Positions 56,600-64,000 of a stretch of 64,000 nucleotides of DNA are shown in pieces. The notes under the pieces were generated by a model, which worked only from the letters and a program-made list of their open reading frames with translations, did no database searches and was not told the DNA's origin. This stretch comes from Gymnothorax reevesii (Eukaryota > Chordata > Actinopteri > Anguilliformes > Muraenidae), in assembly GCA_029721435.1 (NCBI GenBank), contig CM056573.1:192943103-193007102 (forward strand). Reading direction: 5' to 3'. Position numbers and translations under genes: made by a program. How positions within the stretch are numbered: the stretch's first letter is position 1; every line of letters begins with the position of its first letter.

Positions 56600-56999
56600 T
56601 GCATTCCAGCTGTCATTGTTTTAATGAACATTATGCTGTGTCAGTAATACAACATCAAATGTATTACTGTATTGATCAGAATGATATAGATAACACTTCT
56701 TACCGCCTAGTTTGCTTCAGTAGACAAACTCTGGAGCGATTCCTGAGCTCATGAATTCTTGGGATACCACTTGATTTCTTATTTATTTACTTAAGGACAG
56801 CGTGTGTTTACATTAATCATTTACAAGAAATGAAAATATGGGCACACCTGATTTAGCAGAAAGCTCATTTCCATCTGCAGTCCGACATAAAACTTTAAAA
56901 CACACAATAAAATAAATCATACAAAACATCCAGCATGAAACCACATTCCCTACAGCAGCCTAACGAGCTGCTCCTGATGTTGTGTGGATCATATAGATA
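56600..56999. other. No recognised gene
   Basis: Noncoding sequence absent from copy 1. It may hold the untranslated first exon or promoter of the secreted-protein gene, but I cannot point to one. Confidence 0.4.
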
Positions 57000-58499
57000 C
57001 TCAGCAACAAAAGTTTCTGTGACACCAATATTGTTAATTATTTTTCATAACGCAATTATGAAATTGTCATACATGGTGATATCAGACTGAAACAGTACAC
57101 GTAAACACAACATTGAAATGGAAATCATGAAAATGCGAGAAAATGACTTTGCACGTGAAAATGTGCGTAAATCATGCTTGTGGATGGCAATAAAAGAGGA
57201 GAATTTTTGGAATGTTCACATTGTGCCTGATGAACGACGGAAGCATCACTTATCGAAAACACAGCCATTTCGGATCAGGAACTCTACCCTCTAAATGCCA
57301 AGACTGTCTTAAAATGATCGGTGGAGGGCCATTGGGATGATTGAATCCGGAACCTCGCAGAGGGAAGTTGCTCATCGCCTGAATGTCCACCGAAACACCA
57401 TTTGGAACTTATGGCAGCGTCATCAGCAGACCAGACATGTCAGAGACCGTCCTCGCAGCAGCCGTCCACTAGTAACCACTCCCAGACAGGACAACTGGAT
57501 TCGAACAACCCATCTCCGAAATCGATTCCAACCTGCAACCATAACTGCAAGAACGATACCTGGTTTGAGGCGACTGTCTGCACAGACAATCCGTCGCCGT
57601 CTCCGTCATTTTGGCATTGTCCCACGTCGGCCAGCAAGACGTCCAATACTCACAGTACAACACCAACGACTACAGTGGGCACAACAACATCGACGGTGGA
57701 TCCAACGTCAGTGGGATCTTGTACTCTTCACTGATGAATCAAGATTCATGCTAAACCGATGTGATGGTCGTTTACGTGTATACCGTCGACGTGGAGAACG
57801 TTATGCCAACAACTGTGTTCAGGAATTTGATCGTTTTGGAGGTGGTAGTGTCATGATTTGGGGAGGGATCACGGCTAGAAACAGAACAGATTTGCTTGTT
57901 ATTGATGGAAATCTGACAGGTCAAAGATATCGCGATGAAGTGCTACGGCCATTGGTGGTACCGTTTTTGATACAACATGGTCCCGGAATAACGCTGCAAC
58001 ATGATAACGCCAGACCACACGTTGCAAGGATTGTACAGCAGTATCTGATGCAACAACATGTCAATGTCCTGCCATGGCCAGCCAGATCCCCAGACATGTC
58101 CCCAATCGAGCATCTTTGGGACGAGATGGAACGACGTTTGCGGCGGTTGGATAACCCGCCAGCTACACTCCAGGAATTGCGACAACGTCTACGTCAGATT
58201 TGGAATGACATCCCACAGCAATTTCTGGCACATCTGATTCGGTCCATGCGCCGGAGATGCGTTGCTTGCATCATGGCACGAGGAAGTCACACCCGGTATT
58301 GAAGTGTGAAGGTCACAATTGGTTAGACGTCAGACAAGTGCTTCATGACGCATGAAAATGACATTTTTCGTTTTGAGTGACGTTGGCACTGAAAAGTCAG
58401 TGTTTCTCCTGTTAAATAAACATATTGATTGCATTGAGATCTTTGCGTGTCATTTATAACATACACATAAATGGTGTCACAGAAACTTTTGTTGCTGAG
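57000..58499 (+). mobile_element. Tc1/mariner element, apparently intact
   Basis: It is flanked by TA (56998-56999 and 58500-58501). The termini are perfect: CTCAGCAACAAAAGTTTCTG on the left and its reverse complement on the right, extending through GTGACACC. It is 1500 bp long with one long transposase frame. It sits about 460 bp upstream of the signal-peptide exon of the secreted-protein gene. Confidence 0.93.
57337..58302 (+). CDS. DD34E transposase (Tc1/mariner superfamily)
   Basis: 321 residues. The N-terminal helix-turn-helix (SQREVAHRLNVHRNTIWNLW, residues 7-26) and a second one (LSAQTIRRRLRHFGIV, about 80-95) would bind the terminal repeats. The GRPR-like hinge is RPRSSRPLV. The catalytic triad is intact: LFTDESRFML (first D), TLQHDNARPHVAR (second D) and DMSPIEHLWDEM (E), with 34 residues between the second D and E. 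Related transposases usually start a dozen or so residues earlier; here the same frame is open upstream (NDRWRAIG) but without an ATG and with a stop at 57310. The true start or activity is therefore uncertain. No internal stop. Confidence 0.88.
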   Translation: MIESGTSQREVAHRLNVHRNTIWNLWQRHQQTRHVRDRPRSSRPLVTTPRQDNWIRTTHLRNRFQPATITARTIPGLRRLSAQTIRRRLRHFGIVPRRPARRPILTVQHQRLQWAQQHRRWIQRQWDLVLFTDESRFMLNRCDGRLRVYRRRGERYANNCVQEFDRFGGGSVMIWGGITARNRTDLLVIDGNLTGQRYRDEVLRPLVVPFLIQHGPGITLQHDNARPHVARIVQQYLMQQHVNVLPWPARSPDMSPIEHLWDEMERRLRRLDNPPATLQELRQRLRQIWNDIPQQFLAHLIRSMRRRCVACIMARGSHTRY

Positions 58500-58961
58500 T
58501 ATATTTCTGAGGTCTGCTTTCTGATATACAATAATTAATTAGTTCGGGAAGCAACTGAATTTTTATTTGTTGTCTTTCTTGTATCTAAAAGTAGTTTGAT
58601 TTCAATTTTATTTTTATGTTCTTACATTGAGACATTTTTTTTTTTGGTTAGAATTCTTCTCTCTTCCTACTGAAAGGAAAGTCTTTTCCTTTTTGTTTAC
58701 ATAAAGACTAATAAATAGTATCTTTATGTGCCTATGCATATGTGTATATGTGCATGTGTAGGTAGGTTTATAGTTCTAGGCATTTTTCAATAATCTATAA
58801 AATCATCTTTTTTGTCTCTATGTTTCACACACACACACACACACAACCACATACAGTAACTGGTATCTCTTACTCCACATAAAATTAAGTGTAACAAACA
58901 GAAGGTTTTAGAATACATTGCAAGAAGTTGACAATACTGTCTTTTTAATGACTTTTTCAGA
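58500..58961. other. Upstream region of the secreted-protein gene
   Basis: It contains a CA microsatellite (58826-58845) and ends in a strong pyrimidine-rich acceptor (ACTTTTTCAG|AATGG). The coding exon therefore follows an intron, and a noncoding exon should lie further upstream. Confidence 0.6.
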
Positions 58962-59068
58962 ATGGCTGTCGCCTACAAAAATGTTCTGGCTATTTGCTTG
59001 TTCCTGAGTCTGATGGTGTGCTGCAAAGCCTGTTATGCTCCACCTGTGCGTTATGGGTCAGAATGCAG
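58962..59068 (+). CDS. Secreted cysteine-rich protein, first coding exon
   Basis: I do not recognise the family. The exon begins AATGGCTG one base after an acceptor (TTTTTCAG) and encodes a classical signal peptide. A short MAVAYKN start leads into the hydrophobic core VLAICLFLSLMV, with likely cleavage after CCKA. The mature start CYAPPVRYGSEC follows. The exon ends in phase 2 at a consensus donor (GCAG|GTACAT). A damaged copy of its 3' half is at 38280-38319. The product is expected to be secreted and disulphide-bonded; host-defence peptide, hormone or mucus protein are all open possibilities. The 3.3-kb intron that follows is filled with repeats. Confidence 0.72.
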
Positions 59069-59126
59069 GTACATATTAGACTGCATTTCTCTTATCTGTT
59101 CTCTGTTGAAACATTACTATATCTTT

Positions 59127-59391
59127 AAAAGAGACAAAGGAGACTGGAGCACACTGATAAATTCACAGCCTTTATGGTGCAAATACACTAACGTTTCGAC
59201 GCTACTGTGTCTTCATCATGAAGCCACAGTAGTGTCGAAACGTTTTCATCAGAGTCCTGATGAAGCCACAGTAGTGTTGAAACGTTTTCATCAGAGTCCT
59301 GATGAAGCCACAGTAGTGTCGAAACGTTAGTCTATTTGCACCATAAAGGCTGTTAATTTATCAGTGTGTTCCAGTCTCCTTTGTCTCTTTT
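59127..59391. repeat. Foldback element with hairpin array (copy 2), intronic
   Basis: Same outer arms as 38378-38684, with one inverted and about three direct internal units. Here most units read GAAGCCACAGTAG in place of GAAGACACAGTAG, so the second hairpin (GACAC/GTGTC) has a mismatch while CATCAGAGTCCTGATG stays perfect. It lies about 60 bp inside the intron of the secreted-protein gene. Confidence 0.85.
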
Positions 59392-59657
59392 AATATCTGC
59401 TGTCCTTGAGCTGTTTAGCACCTGATTCAGCCGTCTTTTGCGGCCAGATGCGCGGTGATCCCTTTTTTTATTACTATATTTTTAATAGTTTGGTGGCTTG
59501 GGCCTGCCCACATCACTGCATATATGTTTAATTCACCTTCAACCTTAGATATAGTTCCTAGTTAGAATTGACTATTCTGGAAGGTAGAGACATAATATGT
59601 AGGCAGTTGCTCTTATATGTATTTTTTCTTTTGTCATTTTGATTTGATTTGATTATA

Positions 59658-60197
59658 CACTGCCGGGCCAAAAAAAAGTCACCATTTGGAAATTAACGAA
59701 CAAATTCTATAATTGGATCATTATTGTGGTTATTGATATGTTTCAGCTGGCAATAATCATTTTACCCTGACTGATGAAGTGCGTCGCTACTCATTTCTTA
59801 AAAAATCATGTTGGAAGACACATCCCCTGATGGTGGAAAAGATGTTACAATATTTCAGAACGGGCAAATTATTGGCCTGTATTTAGCAAAGAAAACCATG
59901 AATGACAAAAACAAGTATGAGGAATCATTTTCACAAACAAATTTGCCACCACAAAATCCTGACCTTAAACACATTAAAAGTTATTGGGATGTGCTCAAGA
60001 AAGACCACAGTGGTTCCACCATTATGTCGAGAAGACAAGATCTCGGCCAAAAATTATGGCATTTCTGATCTAAAATAAATGTTCTGGCATTGCATATAGA
60101 TGTTAAAACAATGACAAGAAGAATATGCACTGTAATCAAAGCTACAGGGGTTCCAACTAAACATTTCAGTGTACGACTTTTTTTTGGCCGGGCAGTG
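59658..60197 (+). mobile_element. Deletion derivative of a Tc1-like element (family 4)
   Basis: Flanked by TA on both sides. The terminal inverted repeats are CACTGCCGGGCCAAAAAAAA and the mirror TTTTTTTTGGCCGGGCAGTG. An 86-residue frame (59808-60068) retains GGKDVTIFQNGQIIGLYLAK and PDLKHIKSYWDVLKKDHSG, the first helix and the catalytic-Glu region of a Tc1 transposase with everything between deleted (Glu replaced by Lys). Confidence 0.9.
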
Positions 60198-60224
60198 TAT
60201 TAACGTCCCTTTTTTCGCACAATT

Positions 60225-60498
60225 TATCTATGTAGGACAGAGAGAAACCCGTCATCGAGCATGATGCCCTACTGTTTACAATAGGTGACAAGGGATCTTT
60301 TACACGCATTACCACACATACCTTTGATATAACAGTCGTGAGGCACTGAGGAGGATGACATCACCCTCTGATAAGCCTTTAACCTTTCACATTCAAGGAA
60401 GAACGAGAGCAAATTGCCATTATCAGGATTTGAACCTGTGTCCTTCTGTTTGACAGACAGACATACGCTCTAATCACTGATCCATCCTGCTGGCCCTT
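60225..60498 (-). mobile_element. tRNA-derived SINE (copy 2)
   Basis: The counterpart of 38930-39205. Its B-box-like sequence GGTTCAAATCC is closer to the consensus than in copy 1. Confidence 0.6.
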
Positions 60499-60503
60499 CT
60501 TTT

Positions 60504-61745
60504 TGTTATGATTCTGCTCTGTTTGCCATGTTTTTGACGTTCTGTCTGATCTCTGTATTGCTTGACCATGCCTTGAATTGTGTATTGTGATTTCGTTACC
60601 TGATTATGTTCTTGTTTTGTCTAGTTCAGTTTTGCCATGTTTTGTAGTTTGCCATTTTCCCCATTCCTGTTATATCCCGGTCCATGTTTTGCTTTCACCC
60701 ATGCATTGCACTTTGTCTCCCCCTGTCTGGTCTCATGTCATGTGATTGCTCACAGCCCCTGTATTGCGTGCTGCACTTTCGGGTGATTTAATGGTTTCTG
60801 GGCTTGCAAATATTCCTTCCAATCTCGTTTTCTTCCTTCATCTTGCTTTTTCTATATTACAAACCAATACTAACACTTTGCTGTTTTTGTTAAATTACTT
60901 ACTTACACTAATATTGTACATACTACTAACTTACTAACAAGCTCTAGGGATTGTATAGCTGCTCTCTACTAATTGACAAACGATCTCTCAGCATTCGCCC
61001 TGTTCTAGTCTCCTCCTCTTGCCTTCACTCAATTTACTTTGCAGTGCTTCTAGAAGATTCTCCGCACCTGTCTAATCACTGTTCTGCCACTCACTCTGTA
61101 CACGTAGAAATCCCTAACCGGATCTGTTTGTTCTGTCTATAGGCTGTCCTGTGATCCCTGTCTGCGTTTTGGCTTTTGCCTATTTCATTGATTAGGTTCT
61201 CCCTCACGTTTGCTTCCTTTGTAATCAGTCTGACTTCCTGCACCTGTGTTGTGTTAAGCATGTGACTTCCCGTGAGTGTATATTAGGAGTCTTTTCACAG
61301 CACTTCTTTGTCAGAACATTTCTCTTGTTTACCTGTGCTGTTATCGTCTTCGCCTTGTACTCATAGTGTTACTCTTCTGACTGGGCCACCCGATTTTTGG
61401 CTCTGCTTTTTGGAACTATTGTCTGCATCTTTTTACGAATCCTTTTTGCCCGACTACGAGTTTTGTTGCTGCCCTGTTAAAGGTTTGGATTACGCCAACT
61501 GGATTTTGGCTTTTGCTTCTCTGACAAACCTTTGCATGTGTACCAAACCTATTTTTACCCGACCACGAGTACTGTGATTGCTGCCCTGGTTTTCGACTCT
61601 GTTTTTGCCCAACTGGATTGTGAATTTTTGGATAGTGGACGTTGTATTGTTGCCTGCTCTGTTGGGGTCTCCTCCTTCAGAAATAGTCTTCCTTTTTTTT
61701 GTACTTTCTGGTTCTCGCTTGTGGTTCCTAATTGTAATCCTGACA
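60504..61745 (+). mobile_element. Solo LTR of a sushi-related Gypsy family
   Basis: It begins TGTTATGATTCTGC and ends AATCCTGACA, parallel to TGTTGTGATCC...AATCCCAACA of the element at 25-37 kb read on the same strand. Shared parts are the ACGATCTCTCAGCATTCGCC region, GTGATCCCTGTCTGCGTTTT and GCTCTGTTGGGGTCTCC. The flanks CTTTT and CCTTT differ at one position. It lies in the intron of the secreted-protein gene; its first 100 bp are also in duplication copy 1. Confidence 0.75.
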
Positions 61746-61912
61746 CCTTTGTCATATCCTTGCAATCCATACATTAGTTATTGTGGTAATGATTATTTTC
61801 AAGATACATTAATTGTTAAAATGAGTAAGATTTGCAGACAGATTGTGTAATGTCTGACTCTTGATAATGAGTGCATAATTGAATTGCGAGGTCTTGCAGG
61901 AAACCACACAAG

Positions 61913-62275
61913 TTGCTGATCTGGGAGAACGCATTACCTTTGTGAATCATTTCCCACTTGTAGATTATTGTTACTCACTATCTCTACACAAACACAAGAA
62001 CCACATATCCTATCACCAGAGAACTACATATCCTATCGCCATAGAACCACATATCCTGTCACCAAAGAACCACATATCCCATCATATCATATTGCTGATC
62101 AGGGAGAATGCATTACCTTTGTGAATCATTTCCCACTTGTAGATTATTGTTATGTTACGCTCACTATCTCTGCGCAAACACAAGAACCACATATCCTATC
62201 ACCGTAGTACAACATATCATGTCACCAAAGAACCACATATCCTATCACCATAGAACCACATATCCTATCACTGTA
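61913..62275 (+). repeat. Intronic tandem repeats (180-bp and 24-bp)
   Basis: A block starting TTGCTGATCTGGGAGAACGC recurs 179 bp later. Inside each copy, units of about 24 bp like AACCACATATCCTATCACCA repeat several times. The array precedes the second coding exon by about 110 bp. Confidence 0.85.
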
Positions 62276-62385
62276 GACATTTCTATCTCTTCTGCTGTTT
62301 ACGCTGTCTTTGTTTTTATGTCTTCGGTCATTAAAAGTCTGCATGAGCATACAATTAATTCAAATATCCTTTGTTTCAGTTTCAG

Positions 62386-62566
62386 GTTTGGAACATCCGT
62401 ATTTGGTCATCCTGGACATAGAATTTACTACTCTGTCTCAGTCACTGGCAATGCTGGAACCTCGGCATGCTGTGAGGCAAAAGGCTGCAACAGAGGAGGC
62501 GCACGTTCCTGTGCCCCGGGGTTTATGAAGCTTTACGGCATAGGCTGCGGCCATGAAATTATTTGA
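62386..62566 (+). CDS. Secreted cysteine-rich protein, second coding exon
   Basis: The acceptor TTTGTTTCAGTTTCAG offers two sites six bases apart (exon starting 62380 or 62386). Both keep the phase-2 frame from the first exon. The exon encodes RFGTSVFGHPGHRIYYS, VSVTGNAGTSACCEAKGC, then NRGGARSC and GFMKLYGIGCGHEII before TGA. Together with the first exon this gives about 95 residues and a mature protein of about 72, with the cysteine pattern C-x10-C-x27-CC-x4-C-x7-C-x11-C. I know no family with this spacing. The continuous frame, splice sites and signal peptide together make a real gene likely. Confidence 0.7.
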
Positions 62567-64000
62567 GGCTCACTATTGTGGGGAAACAACGTTGCCACTC
62601 CAAATATCAAGTGTGAGGGAATTCCATTTGGGGCCTTTGTTTCCTTTTCTCACTAAGTGATAACAGTTATCTGTCACCCACAGGCAGTGACTGAATTATG
62701 ACGTTGAAGCTGTATTCTAATAGATATATTGAAAGACCAGACTTTAGATTTTCTAATACCATCACATGGGAGTGGTACTTGTTTATAACACCAAACTTAA
62801 ATTGTTGAGTGACCTGCATTTTCCTCAAGGTTGATGCAATTCTCAGTACTGGCAACAGGTTCTATATAAACTGCTTGGAGCACTACATGTGCTCTCGCTA
62901 TGCAACTTACTCCTGCTGTGTGTGAGTTAGCATCACTGATAACGGTAGGGAACAAGCGCTTAGGTTTTTTAATTGCCATTTGCACACGATAGTATTGTTT
63001 ATATCACAAAATAATTATCAAATTTAGAAAGAGCGCCCTTCAAAACATATAGTTACACACTAAGTTAAATGGAAATGATTAACTAAAAGCTGTGCTCTCT
63101 ACATTTTCAACAGTGACTGAAGTCAGAATTGACCCATCATGGACTTATCAAAATGAGCTGATACATGCTCCTATGGTGTTAAAACAAATTATTTGGGCTA
63201 ATATTTTATACCTAAATGTATTTCGTACATTTACAAAATTTTACTTTCATACATTTCATTTCCTAAAATGTATTTAGTAGATTACAATATGTTACTAGAT
63301 ATATTTGCTTTCAATAAAAGGTACACACTTTGAGCCGCCTTTTATAGTCTGGTTAGGGAACCTGATCAGGAGGAAGGGGGCTTGTTATATCAATTTTGTG
63401 AATTAATATTTTATTGACTTGTCATGTGTTCATCAGTAGCCTTACTAATGAAAATACCATAACGCCATAATGTGCAACTAAGATCCATGTCGGATTCCCA
63501 AATGCGACATTGTTAAAATCTATGTAATCAAACTAAATGTCAGAACATGTACTTGTCAATAAATACGTATGCTAATGAACTTCAGTCTTTTTCAACATAT
63601 TTCATTAGAAACAGATAGATAGCTGAGAAAGTTGAGTAAGAGTTAGGTAGTTTTATTTCTGATAAGCTGCTATCACTGAATGATAAAATTAAAATCCTTG
63701 TTACAATTCTCATTTATTGTCTCATTTATAGAGCTATAATTTGTCACTTTTTGGTGCATACAAATTCCCTGACTAGGATTGGTGGGGTTATGTGTCAGTG
63801 GGATGTTAATTCTGGAGTATACACTTCTCATTAATAATAGGGATACGCTGCTCAGGGTATTTCCTCTGACTGGGTACAATGTTTATATGGATATTTTGGG
63901 GTTGTCCCAAGGGGTGTGTGGAACGTAGGAGTTACCTTCCAGTCCCAGTTGTACACATGGAGTAATCGGTAATATCTGCATGAGAGCCTTTCAAATACCC
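62567..64000. other. 3' flank, no further gene recognised
   Basis: The 3' untranslated region of the secreted-protein gene should begin here; AATAAA at about 63313 is one possible signal. The remaining sequence is AT-rich and shows no exon I can support. Confidence 0.45.

Larger units (their letters stand above)
55375..60606 (+). repeat. Segmental duplication, copy 2
   Basis: The partner of 37041-39312 in direct orientation. It retains the full first coding exon of the secreted-protein gene. It carries two insertions not in copy 1: the Tc1/mariner at 57000-58499 (inside the part missing from copy 1) and the deletion derivative at 59658-60197. Confidence 0.9.

Noticed and set aside
57402..57734. 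Alternative frames inside the DD34E transposase
   Set aside because: Shadows of the 321-codon transposase frame with no domain of their own.
63092..63277. Possible third exon of the secreted-protein gene
   Set aside because: The second coding exon has its own stop, and this frame has no cysteine-rich or splice-flanked structure.

Overview
This window looks like accessory DNA from a vertebrate, most probably a ray-finned fish. The evidence is the repeat mix: a sushi-type chromovirus, a Gmr1-type Gypsy element, a PNMA-like Gypsy element, Maui/L2, CR1 and RTE LINEs, a V-core SINE, several Tc1 families and hAT foldbacks. The CR1 and PNMA-like Gypsy copies would fit a non-teleost ray-finned fish, but the species cannot be fixed from sequence alone. 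There are no prokaryotic features. Almost all coding sequence belongs to transposable elements. Host-type exons are few: a candidate first exon at 3.0-3.3 kb, an isolated acidic exon at 20.1 kb, and a small secreted cysteine-rich protein gene at 58.96-62.57 kb.

Layout. 0-8.5 kb: a hAT-like foldback, a 57-bp coding-type minisatellite beside the GC-rich candidate exon, an old Tc1 copy split by an LTR piece, a THAP exon scrap and a MITE, then a second MITE. 8.5-12.2 kb: a decayed RTE-like LINE and a Gmr1-family solo LTR. 12.2-24.9 kb: mostly unrecognised noncoding sequence, with a broken TE-associated nuclease/CXC gene, a dead Tc1, the isolated exon at 20.1 kb and an internally deleted Tc1. 25.0-36.8 kb: a complete but dead sushi-type Gypsy element (minus strand) with a 5-bp target duplication. 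A LINE sits in one of its LTRs, a hAT element in the other and a SINE in its integrase.

37.0-39.3 kb: first copy of a segmental duplication. It carries a CR1 tail, an exon scrap of the secreted-protein gene, a hairpin-array foldback, a tRNA-derived SINE and an LTR stub. 39.3-50.7 kb: a PNMA-like Gypsy element (minus strand, missing its 3' part) with a textbook -1 frameshift site. Into it a very young, intact Gmr1-type Gypsy element (42.56-48.58 kb) has inserted. 51.2-55.9 kb: an LTR piece with a minisatellite, a broken Tc1 and a CR1. 55.4-60.6 kb: second copy of the duplication, enlarged by an apparently intact Tc1/mariner element and a deletion derivative of another Tc1. It overlaps the complete secreted-protein gene, whose second coding exon lies at 62.4 kb.

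The window therefore records layered insertions around a small duplicated gene. The points most worth a second look are the cysteine-rich secreted gene and its broken paralogue, the foldback hairpin arrays with hammerhead-like core motifs, the intact Gmr1 element with integrase before reverse transcriptase and a CTCF-like motif in every LTR, and the TTTAAAC frameshift signal in the PNMA-like element.
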